A stretch of 64,000 bases of DNA, from positions 6,070,496 through 6,134,495 of the forward strand of contig OW285193.1 in assembly GCA_935421135.1 (NCBI GenBank), given 5' to 3'. Below are positions 1 through 10,891 of this stretch, in pieces. Each line of letters begins with the position of its first letter. The first letter of the stretch is position 1. This stretch comes from Bugulina stolonifera. Taxonomy: Eukaryota > Bryozoa > Gymnolaemata > Cheilostomatida > Bugulidae. The position numbers and the translations under genes are program-made. The notes under the pieces were generated by a model. It searched no databases. It was given only the letters and a program-made list of their open reading frames with translations, and was not told where the DNA came from.

Positions 1-415
1 TATAAGTTGTATAGAGAGGTTTGGTTTTTTGAGAATATTTTCAAAAGTAGCCTGAAAAATGCAAAAATAATCCATGAGCATATACTACTTGCAACCATGC
101 ACCCTTCAATTTATATTACACCCTTGAAAAAAGCTTTATTTTTATAGCTGCCATTGCTTATCCGAAACTATGGATTATCATACTAGCATCAAATTTTATA
201 AACAAAACAAAGTCACATGACCATGCTAGCGGTCAGCACGTGGTATTTTGTTTACAATACAATTGATCACAGAGTTATTGCAAGTAGCAAGGTACTATAC
301 TATCTATCTTCGTCTATGTCTATGGATTGAGTTGAGAATTCATAGTGCACAGAAATGCTAAGAATGGCGTTCGAAATTTGGATTTTCATTTCATAAATTT
401 CATTTTCTAAAGAAT

Positions 416-2049
416 ATGAGCTTAGTTTATGGCCAGATTGTCAGCTACCACAATACTCAGCATAGTAAGCATTTAATATATGTACTCTTTTTTTTATTTA
501 TTTCGTTTAAAAAACAAATGATTAGGTTTGAAATTAAATATTATTATAATATTTATATTAATTTTTTAAATGATAAAAAGAGTTAGATAACTTATAATAC
601 AAAAAAAGGAAGTCATGTGATTATGATATTTCATATTATTATAATGTTAATTAGGTTATATTATGATATAATTTAATATAATAATCTAAATGATTATCAT
701 ATCATTATGATTTTAACATATATTTATATTTATATTACAATACTGGTGAAACTAAATTTCAGTTAGTATTAAATTTAGTTTTGACAATCGGTCACAATTA
801 ACTTTGTAAAAATGTGAAGTTATTGTACTGTTGTATTAAATCATCTACAATGTACATATTCAAATATAATTTTGAATTTACAATATACATATCCTGCGAA
901 AATGCAAACAATAATTCCATCATAAAGTTTATTTCTAAAATAATCAATTGACTGATCTGGTCTATCCAAGATATTTGTATTACTGTATTTAGTTTATTCA
1001 CTCTTTCAAGCCCTCCCCCCTTTTCCCAGGCTAAATCTAAAAGATTGGTGGGACTGATGCTAACTTCATTAGACACAAACTCACCCCTACCTAATGCAGC
1101 TGAGCTAACCTGGTGTACTTTTATGTATGTTTGCATGGTCAAAGTTTCTTTTCGTTTAAAACAGCCAAGTTTTATTTCTAAAGCATTTTATGTTTTTATC
1201 GTATTTGTATCTTATGATGTACTCACTGTGTTGATTACAGGCTAGTTCCAATACTGTCAGCAAGTAACTTTCCTGACATTGATAAAGACATAGTTGAACT
1301 CGAATGTTTGTTGGAAAGAAGGAATGATCTGGTGAGCAGGGTAAAGACACACACTCACCTTTGATGAAGAATATGTAAATCGAATGCCAACCTCAATTTC
1401 TACATCCAGTTCTTTATACTGGTAGGTGTTTATAATTTATTATGTAGCAACAAGGCTCGTTACAAGGTAGCATTAAAACCGTCTTCTTCAATTTAACTTA
1501 TGCACAAACTTATAAACTCATTGAGGTAAATTTCATCAGTTTATTCTTGCAAAATGTGAAACACACATGCTTTAGCTAATAAAACTGACAACTCATGTGA
1601 TTTAGGTTTTCATTCCGAAAGTCTTCCTTCTGTGCCATATCGAACTATAATAATATTCAGCTCTAGGAGCCGTGGAGACCCATTCGACTAGCTCTGCTAT
1701 CGGGCAGCCACATTAAAGAATTGTGTTTGGCGCCATGAATATTATATTATTATTATTATTATTTAGCACAGTGAGATTCCAAAGCTGCATGAACGAACGG
1801 GAACAAAGCTAGACCAATTCCATGCGACCAGACACTGGTGTAGAAATTCTAATTCATCTATTCTTCAGCTTGCACCATATCATCTTTATCTCCAATGTTG
1901 GAAAAAGCATAGGTAAGTGTTGTAGCAGTAATATGTTATGTACATTAACTTGATTATCAGTACTAGTACTTCAGCATCATCTATTCAACAGGGTGGGAAA
2001 TTCTGTGAGAGTTGAACCCAACCAAAACTACATTGCCACTAACTATTGA
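416..2049 (+). CDS. Unrecognised four-exon gene, 112-residue protein
   Basis: Inferred exons are 416-464, 1246-1331, 1767-1912 and 1992-2049. The ATG at 416 opens the frame, all three introns are GT-AG, the phases (1, 0, 2) agree, and the frame closes with TGA at 2047-2049. The donors (GTAAGC, GTGAGC, GTAAGT) are good. The second exon has a tandem acceptor, CAG at 1240 and TAG at 1245; only the latter keeps the frame open from the first exon. The product begins MSLVYGQIVSYHNTQH, has a charged, probably helical middle (residues about 28-60), a Trp/Cys/His-containing stretch and a polar tail. I recognise no domain, signal peptide or membrane segment. The AATAAA motifs near 2390-2400 could end the transcript. 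The splice geometry is seen; that it is a real gene is inference. Confidence 0.5.
465..1245 (+). other. First intron of the unrecognised gene, very AT-rich
   Basis: The first 300 bases are almost pure A/T with runs of TAT and ATA. A 114-codon frame on the minus strand (798-1142) runs through the second half, but it has no recognisable domain and sits in low-complexity sequence, so it is not called as a gene. Confidence 0.4.
1741..1765. repeat. (ATT)n microsatellite
   Basis: A run of ATT trinucleotides lies immediately upstream of the acceptor at 1766 and may serve as its pyrimidine-rich tract on the plus strand. Confidence 0.8.
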
Positions 2050-3704
2050 TGTGTTCTCTTCGAGGGTCACAACCACTTTTCTTAATAAAATGCTCTACAA
2101 ATTTGAATTGCAGATAGTACATATTGGATTGCAAAAGAAGCGTTCCAAATGTACAGTTCACCCGTACTCCAAGAGGTTTCTTCAACAAGTAACTCTATAA
2201 AAGGTGAAGCGTTATAGTGCCTCAGCATTCAAGCTGAGTGATTACGATTGTAAACAAACTTCTGCTGGCACGCTACATGGACTGTGTATCTCATTATGAT
2301 TTCTGTTCATGTTCAATACTTTACACATGTATTTTACTCTGGATTCGGCTGTTTTCATCGTTGTATTTTGTTATAAACAGATATCGTAAATAAACAATAA
2401 ATGTTTTAAGATATTGAAGTTGAATAGTCATTTGATGTCCTCATATTAATAACTAAGAATGACGGTTACATTTTCAGAAAGTACGACAAATCAAATAATA
2501 GTCAGAATCATTTCAAACATTTTTGTTTAAATGTATATGAATCATAGTGGGGCGGATCTATACTTGTGCACGTGATTCCATGGCTATTGGTTTTAGTCTC
2601 CAGCACTTTGCCAAAAGTATACTAGTAGGCCTAAATTAATCTTGCAATCACAGCTCGGTGTCATAAAATGGAGAGGGCAATAAAATTTGTCTAGAGACTG
2701 TATTGGTAAATAATCAGTAAATTGATGTTCATAACTACAGCAGTTACATGTCTTTGCAAATGGAGAATTGCAGTTTCATCTAGTAAAATAAATCCTCCCT
2801 AAAGCCTAAGAAAGATAAGAAAAATAGCACAAAATAAATGTAAAATGAAATATAATAGTCTAAAGTATAAATTTTGAGCTGCATGTATTTTCCATTTACT
2901 ATGGCTGCAAACACAAAAAACATGAGTAATCTTGGAATTCAAAATAATGACATCTTGGAACAAAACTAAATCCACTCGGCTATTTGCAAATAACCATGAG
3001 TGCATAATATTAGTTCTTGTTAACATTAAAGCTTGTGGATTACGGTCACTTGAAACGGGGCAGTAATAATCGACTTAGTAAATAGAAAAGATCACTAATG
3101 AAACTGCACAATATAGAAAAAAATCCAAATGGAATTGGCCATCACAGGCATCAAATACAACATGTACTGTACTCATTGAAATTCTATTTACTGAAAGATC
3201 ATACATGAAATATCAAGCCAACTGCAACTAATACATATAAATATGAAAAAATTCCAATTGTGGCAGAATATTAATATTTGAAGGTACCGGTCAATACTTT
3301 ACAAACCATACGATTGATTTGGCTGCTCAAATTGTTGGTAAGTACTTCAGTTCAAGCAGGTTGCTTGATAGATGTTTCTATTCTACAACATTATGTGAAC
3401 ATGTTATCATACCATTGGATCACTTAAAAGTACATTAACAACAACAGATGGTACCTAAAATCAGACCACACTAAGCAACTGAATATAACTGCTAGGTACA
3501 ATGTAATAGATTAAAAATGATGAATACAAATCAAATCGATACTAATTTTGCTAGGCTACATTCCAAAAACCACAGTACAGAAAAGTAATATGTACATGCA
3601 GCAGTGTTTACAGCGAAAGTTTTGCTGAACTAATGCGACAACACTTCACATTTTTTGATTAGACAGAACCTTGAAAGTTGATGATGCACTTACCTTATGT
3701 ATAC
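2050..3704. other. Non-coding interval
   Basis: AT-rich sequence between the two small unrecognised genes. It contains likely polyadenylation signals for the upstream gene (AATAAA near 2390-2400). No protein-like reading frame, RNA gene or clear repeat was recognised. Confidence 0.4.
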
Positions 3705-5048
3705 CTATGTACAACAAGTCAACTCAGTGTCCAAGGTACAATACTCGTCACTCAAGTATGACTTTGAGAGGTTGCCATTGATGGGACTTGACATTCCTGG
3801 GTCATAGTCTTGACAAACTGCTAAAAAGAAGCATTCATTACACACATTTTAGTCATCATAGTATTATTATTACAACAGAGAAAGCAAATGAGTTGACTAT
3901 AGTGTCATCAAAAGTTTATTTTACTTACGGCTGCAATCAAAGAATACAATTATTTTGAAATTCAATAAATTAAGTTTTTGATTAGGTGCTGTATATAGGC
4001 CTACATATATTTAGATAGCAACAATCATAGTTAATCAAGTTAATATTATAATCCCAATATTTTATTTTGCATTTTATCCATTTTAGTAAAGTTTAAAATA
4101 GTATAGTAAAGTAGGCTACATTCATAATAATTAACCATAAGTAACTAGTATGTTATTTTAACAAATTACTTATGTACCAATGTGAACAAAAAATAAATAA
4201 CAATAATTATCATTGCTATATCCACATGTATAAATAACTTTTTTTAATATCAACTACACTGGCATAGTACATTCACATTGACATTAAGAATTAAATTAAA
4301 ATCAAAATTAATTTACTTTCATTGATTTGATATGATAATCAAATGACTGCAAATTCTTGCTGTGCTTGCCATATACCTTGTATCATATCATCTCTTGATA
4401 GCATTTTCATCTTGCAACAATAATTTCATTTTGGCAAAAGCAAAATATTATATTTTATTCTAATTCTGTCCACAGCCAACTGATTCCCATCGATCTGCCA
4501 TCGATCACCCAATGGGTTTTCCCACACGTGTACATGCGCATTCGATTTAGTTAGCCAATTATAATAAAGTTCAAGTAACCAATCATGACATTCGCTCTAG
4601 CGAGCACATAGGTGTCTCAAAATGTAAACAAAAACGGTGACACTGATCCTTTAATAGTTGTATTAGCTTATACCTATATTATATTATGTAATATTATATA
4701 CTTATCATAATATTGTTCCCCTATAGACAGTATTTGAGCGTCAAGAATGTGTAAAAATTAAACCTAAAATTTATAAAAGTCAATAGTTACCTTAACCAGT
4801 TTGCAGTATGGTGTAGTAGTCCAGCAGTGTGTATCAGGGTACAGGTGCATGTACAGCTTATATACATTTATGTGATGCAGTAGGGCCTCTCCAGTCTAAA
4901 CTATTACTAATTATATATACACTAGGTGATGTAGGCTCTAGCATATGTAGATACTATACTTACCAAGGTTAGTGGTGGTAGTCTATTGTATTCTACTTGA
5001 GTTGTAGGATGGGGGTTAACCAGGGGCTCTCCAACTTCTCTTTATTGT
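3705..5048 (-). CDS. Putative small spliced gene, unrecognised
   Basis: Exon-like blocks on the minus strand are 4964-5048, 4791-4895, 4377-4410 and 3705-3820. Donors are GTAAGT, GTAACT and GTATAT. Phases agree (0, 0, 1) and the frame ends with a TAG at 3705-3707. The first block carries an in-frame TAA near its 5' end, so translation may start at the ATG at 4850 (MHLYPDTH...), giving about 70 residues, or the first block may be a leader. The C-terminal exon encodes an acidic, Ser-rich tail ending in TCCT. No domain is recognised. Its placement between the CMTR1 exons and the window start, on the opposite strand, would make it nested if CMTR1 continues upstream. This is inference from splice signals only. 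Confidence 0.33.
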
Positions 5049-5929
5049 CTACAGTGTGGTCCTCAGTATAATGATAGTAATACAGTATAGAGTGTAAGTC
5101 TAATACTTTACTTACAGTACACACACAGTATACATATTATCTAGTATCTACACACTACTGTGTATCTACACACGCTGCAATGTAATGCCTACCATCACTA
5201 GCCCTGGCACTGGCAGGCAAAACACAGACAGACCAAACTGACATGCGAGTGTTTTAGTTATACACTATTCGCTAATCAATCCCATAATCCAACTCATTAT
5301 AGATGAGTAAAATAATGAGTGAAGATAAGGCATGCTATTTACAGAGATGGCTCAATGTAAACTATAAATATATGATATTAGTATGATTAGGGGGTGTAGC
5401 ATAATTGGGAGAGGATTGGATTAACTCTAGCTAATTTGATTGGTTGGTTTACGCGGACTCCTTTTGACCTTTCACCCACCAGAAATAACGATGTATCTTC
5501 ACAAAACTTGGTAATATGGTGAGGGTGTTTCAATATTATCAGCTGTGATGGTTGCTCAGTGAACTTTGTCCAAGACAGAACAGTTTAATCACATGTTCTG
5601 TATAGCCTTGTATTTCAATGCTATTTCTTACAACGTTATGGTTTTACCAGAACTTGTTAGATATTTTTAATAAAAATCACCCATATAGTAGTAATTTATG
5701 TCATTAATATATTGGAGGTTGCTGTCCATTGGGCCACTTTTATCATTTAATATACTTGAAGTCTATTTATACTACAATGTATATCCTACTTAATCTTATT
5801 ACTTATCAGTAATTTGAGGATGTAAAAAGCATCATTTCAATAATGTCATTGATAGTTTAGAGGCAGCATTGTGTGTTAGTTACAATTCAATATTATTGTC
5901 TCTTGGAGTTGTCTCCACCTTCTGCTTAG

Positions 5930-6010
5930 AATGGTTGAATAGTTGCAGTGGTTAACTTGCCGATCTATGAACCTGAGGGTCACAAGTTCATGTAGTGAAA
6001 TAGCGGAAAT
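5930..6010 (+). repeat. Probable tRNA-derived SINE remnant
   Basis: A sequence resembling an A box (TAGTTGCAGTGG) is followed about 35 bases later by a B-box-like GGTCACAAGTTCATG, the spacing of an internal RNA polymerase III promoter. No convincing cloverleaf with a good acceptor stem can be folded by eye, so a SINE head or tRNA pseudogene is more likely than a functional tRNA. Confidence 0.35.
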
Positions 6011-6670
6011 TGAGCTCTTCCACTGGGAGCTCAGCTTCTATTGCCTATACAAGTATGGCAAATAGACAAACATACACTATTTTAGTATACATTATAAAAC
6101 ATACACGCAATAGCATAGTTGGTAATTGCCTTACCTTGTAAAGTATATAATGTTCTTTTGGTTTTCCCCAAGTGCTACCAACTGAATCAACACTGCAAAG
6201 TCTTGTTACTTCTTAACTGTCACCAGAACAAATATTATACTGTAGGAATGTACACTGTAGAGTGTATATAGATCAGTGTTAGTTGTTTATGTTCACCTTT
6301 ACAATATTATTGATTGTTTGTCAGTGATTCAAGTTGTATATTGTCTGCAGGTATTTCCACTAATGCATGTACACATGGACTGTATAGTGAATATATAGGC
6401 ACAGTGTAGTTCCTCATTGTCTTCTAGTAACTATTCTAGTTATATTACTATTTACTCAGTGTGAATGAATAGTTGGGATTTGTCTCCCCTTCTTCCCCTG
6501 CACAGAGTTCACACCTGCTAGCACTAACAGTTTGTATGACTGTATTCATTTAATGACACATAGCAAGAAGTTAAGCCAGCTGTGCTGCCTTTCACTGAAT
6601 GCAGGAACAAGGAACATACACCACAATAGAATAGCAACTTTATAACACAATGCAATAGGCCTACATATTT

Positions 6671-6702
6671 TGTATTATATTATATTATTATTATTATTAT
6701 TA
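6671..6702. repeat. (TAT/ATT)n microsatellite
   Basis: Short run of TAT/ATT repeats upstream of the first visible CMTR1 exon. Confidence 0.75.
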
Positions 6703-6937
6703 TGAGTGAATAATTATGTAGATTTGTGAATTAGTTATCACCTATTTTGTTTGTGGCACAGAATTGACCAGTATTAGCCTACATGATTGTATTTATGTAT
6801 TCTATCTGCACTCAGATCAGTCATAAATTTTATTCCTGATTACCTCATGATTGCATACTCCAGCAGGTGCTTGCTTACTATGGACAGATAACTCCGTAAA
6901 TGTATTAGTGTATAACAGAGCTCACTCTCTATTTCTA

Positions 6938-9900
6938 GGTGTGTCTAATGAAGCCAGTAACCAGTCGACCAGCTAACTCAGAGAGATATATAGTGTGTAA
7001 GGGTTTCCGTTCCGTACCTGGAGATGTGCTCAGGCAATATTTAACCTATGTGAACGGGGCTTTTGATGACTTTCATTTTGGTTCTACAAGCCATAGGAAA
7101 TGTGTACAGCACATAGTCGACATCGACACATTAAGAGGTATGGTGCACACTGTATGTTATGTAGTTATTTATGTTAGGGCAATGTTATTCTCTCATTCAC
7201 AAGTTTACCCCTCCTGGTAGTCAAAATGATGCATAGACCAACTCAAGTTGCACTCTCCTTGTGTTAAAGCCTCATGTGTGTGCGTGTATGTATCAGATGT
7301 GCGATGGTAGCCTTAGTTCTACTGCAGTTGTTGTTACCTTCAGACGATGAGGAATTCTTTGACTACATTTACCAATCTAACTGTGAGCTGGGAAAGCAGC
7401 AGTCACTGAATCTCAAGAAGATACAGGTCTATGCTAAGAACCCAGATCTAAGAGACGAGAGACAGATGGACATCAGAGCCGAGTGCATCAAACTCTGGGC
7501 TGTGAGTTTTACTACTGCAGTACTCTACTACTACTGTTAGATATACCAGTAACTTGTTAATATGCAGTTAGCTGTTGGTAGAAGTAAAGGAGTAACTTGA
7601 TTGTCTCAGATTTTTTAGTTGTGTTCTGGCAATAGGACTTAAGGTATACATTTTTTGACGACCTCAAACTTAAAACTTGTTAACAATGTGACGCGAGTAC
7701 ATTAGAAACAATGTATTTGATATTAGAAGTCAGTCTAACATAGTCACACTATAAGTTGAAGCCGACACTTGGAAATTTATATTAGACAAATTCCGATATG
7801 TAATAGTGTATAATATAATGTGTAACAAGTTGTATCTGTACCATATCTGTAGGTACCTGACCAGATCCGCACAGCTCCAGAGAAAGGAGATCCCAGTATG
7901 AGGGTAGAAGATCTAATCAAGCATCAGACACTGCCACCACTGGGTAACTGTGACACGTGCAACTTCAGTACAATACGCAAAGAGATTAAAAGTGTGTACG
8001 ACTGTAAGGTCTTTATCACTGGTAAGAGATTAACGTATATCCAACACATTATGCATAGCTGTACACTAACTGCAGAATGTGCCTTCAAGTTTCGTTTTAT
8101 GGGTTTTGTGCTCTGTGCTCATGCAAACCATTTCCATCTCAGGATATTTCTAATCGATGTTGAATATCTAACTTGTATTCTTTTGCTCAACATTGCGAGT
8201 TTGCTCTTGTAAGCTGACACTCTTTTGAGTAATTTGATTGTGTTCTCAACCCCTGGTGGTGGTTCTAAGGTGAGTATATTTTATTCTGATCTCATGTAGA
8301 CGAAAACTTCGAAGGTTATGACTATCTGCCCTACTTGTAGGAGAAACAGTGACTCTTATACCACTGCTCACTGTCTACTGAAATAAGTTGTTGCTTTGGT
8401 GTTATCTTGTTTTCAATTTGGAGTAAACAAGATTTCATAGAACACATAAAACATATTATGTAGTAACATTCTAAGTTTTCTCTTTGAGTTGAAGACCAGA
8501 CGACTGCAACTATTGTAAGAAAAACCTGAGTAGATTCGCTTGGGAGAATCACTGTTTGGAGCTCATTGTTATAGTGTAGCCTGAGTGAGCACACTGTGTA
8601 TGATGTAAACGATCACTATCTTCATGTACTTATTGTAGGCTCACAAAACTTGTCTACTGCTCCCAGCCTGAACTACTTCTACTCAATGGGGAGAGCTCTG
8701 GTGTTCAGATGGGATGGAATGAGCAGTGGTTCCTGGAAGAGAGTCTCCACCGATGAGACCAACTGTCCTCTTCAGCTGGATATTCCCAGAGATACACTGT
8801 TCGTAGCAGAGGTCGTGCAGGAGCTAAAAGGAGAAGGCAAAGGTCAAAAGTAAGTTGGTCTTTCACCATGACTCCAGTTGTGAGGAGGATGGAGCGTGAA
8901 ATGCATTATATAATACCTGTGATAGTTGGACATCAAAAATCAATAGTCTATCAATTTATCTATACATATACGTCACCTTCAAACCTTAGATGTTTCGATG
9001 CACTGCAATGTACTACAATGCACTACACACTGTATAGCAGATATACTGTATACTTATAGACGACTGTATGCACTACATATCACAGACATACTGTTTCTGT
9101 ACGGAGAGGACTGGAGGAGACACAGTTATAATGCCAGGATGGAGGCAGCTAAGATGTTTGTAACTGCGATAAGTAGACCCACTCGAACTAGACTCACACC
9201 CATTAGAGTCAAAGATTTGTATAAAATAGAAGATATACCGTCCCTTCTCTCCAACAATCTAGACTACAAGTGAGTTACTCTTAGTTTACACAAACCTGGT
9301 TAGGAGATTTATCGCCACAACAGAATCTTCTAGGTGTGGTCAAGATACAAAGTATATATCAATCTTCAGCTATAAATTGCCTGAATGGGTCCATGATCCA
9401 TTCAAGCGATTTGTTGCCTGACTATTGCTAGTGTAAATATAGCTATCTGGAAATTTTGTAGCTTGACCACAAAATTGCAGAGATTCATCTTGCGCTTTCA
9501 TTGGATGACTTTTGTTGAAGCGATAAATCGCTTCCTCATGTTAACTCCCCATTAGTGGCTTCAATCATTGACCACTCATACATCAATGCAAATACATCAG
9601 TAATTTGGAATTGTCTTCTCTATCTAGCATCATTTATAATCAATAATATTATACTTACTACGCGATCGTTGATCTTCAGCTGAAAGTTGTTATCTTTGAT
9701 ACTATTGGCTATTTATTGTCACCCTGACAAAGATTTGTTCTAGTGTGTCTAAGGTAGGGCAACTAATAGCTACTAATTACCGTTAATGGAATTTTAGTTT
9801 CAGATTCTTGCTTGTATGTTGTATGGCTCTTGTTGACTCCTAGCTAATGAATGCTATATACGCGTCTTGCTGTGGTGTGGCAATTGCTCATACAAATAAC

Positions 9901-10291
9901 TACATGCATCTCATGTTGTTCAGACTGTTACTGTTTCCTTTATAGAATCGTGAAAGGATTTGGGTCGGAGCCTAGATTATGTTACACCGCTGACTTGCAC
10001 AATCAGAGAAACTGTTGCCACGCATTTGTTGGTATACATTTCATACCGTATATATGTAAACCATGGACAATGGCGTATAGTCAAACCAGCCGACGCAAGT
10101 ATTTCTACAATCACGAGTCCAGACAGTCGAGATATGACGTTCCCGGTGCAGCCTTCTCACACACTAGCTACTGTTTAAAGCACAAGATGCTATTAATGGA
10201 CAAGAGTATTAATACTAGGGATGGTCTTGCTGACTTGACTGTGGAGCTTGATGGGTGGATAAAGAGTCTGACCCCCTGGGTTCCTCGGTAA
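6938..10291 (+). CDS. CMTR1: CMTR1, cap-specific mRNA 2'-O-methyltransferase 1, C-terminal half
   Basis: Six exons: 6938-7137, 7344-7501, 7853-8021, 8639-8849, 9060-9269 and 9946-10291 (TAA). Phases 1, 0, 1, 2, 2 all agree, giving about 430 residues. CMTR1 methylates the 2'-O of the first transcribed nucleotide of capped mRNA in the nucleus. The first exon begins with the end of the FtsJ domain ([18 protein letters not shown], nearly identical to the animal family). Next come the guanylyltransferase-like region with [20 protein letters not shown], then an [11 protein letters not shown] helix, and a C-terminal WW-type module (PWTMAYSQ...KYFYNHES). The Rossmann fold and catalytic Lys-Asp-Lys residues lie upstream and are not found in this window, so the gene is 5'-incomplete here. 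The exon from 9060 follows a short duplication across its acceptor. Identification rests on knowledge of the family. Confidence 0.93.
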
Positions 10292-10773
10292 ATTAGGGTT
10301 GTATCCACCACTGTCAATATTTGATATTAGCACTGCATATGATTATTGTATTATAATACAGTATTGCAACAATTGTGTACTACAATGTATATTTATATTA
10401 CACGAAGTGATGAATTGTTTTGTTCAAGTAGGTAGTTATTCACTGTACAGTTTGATTACTTCTTCTTTAGCTAGTACTGATATTATATGACCTATTCATA
10501 ATGTATTATACATACAGTAACTATATCACATGTATAATAACTATATATATGCAAGTCATGTGAAAAAGTGAGCTTTGTATGTTTAACTCCACACAAGAGA
10601 GCTAGTAGAAATATTTGTATAAAATGTTGCCATGTCTATTTAGATATTACACATTCTATCATATGTACAAATGTGCCTATGGATGATGATACTATCAAGA
10701 TTACCAAATTATCAAAAGTGCAGAACTTGAAAATGTATTGAGACATTATTATAATTATAATCATTCTTTCATG

Positions 10774-10788
10774 AATAAAATTAATAAA
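10774..10788 (+). other. CMTR1 polyadenylation signals
   Basis: Two overlapping-range AATAAA hexamers (10774 and 10783) about 490 bases past the CMTR1 stop and about 100 bases before the end of the convergent DONSON coding sequence. Confidence 0.6.
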
Positions 10789-10891
10789 ATATATATGCCT
10801 ATTTCGATAAAAAATGGTATATTACAGATATAAAAGTATAATGAGATTTATATAAATATAAAATACAATGTACATATGAGTTGTGATTATG

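Larger units (their letters stand above)
5049..6937. other. Non-coding interval or CMTR1 intron
   Basis: The interval upstream of the first visible CMTR1 exon was read in all frames for FtsJ-domain sequence (the glycine-rich SAM motif and the catalytic Lys-containing strand that should directly precede this exon) and none was found. It holds a tRNA-like SINE remnant and an ATT microsatellite. A proper polypyrimidine tract and TAG acceptor end it at 6937. Confidence 0.5.

Noticed and set aside
798..1142. 114-codon minus-strand frame
   Set aside because: Low-complexity AT-rich sequence, no recognisable domain, and it overlaps the first intron of the spliced candidate gene on the other strand.
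9380..9440. Small hairpin TGAATGG...CCATTCA as an RNA gene
   Set aside because: A 7-bp stem in intronic sequence, with no further structure or conserved context.
9851..10291. 146-codon plus-strand frame starting at 9851
   Set aside because: It is the last CMTR1 exon (from 9946) with upstream intron sequence; the ATG is intronic.
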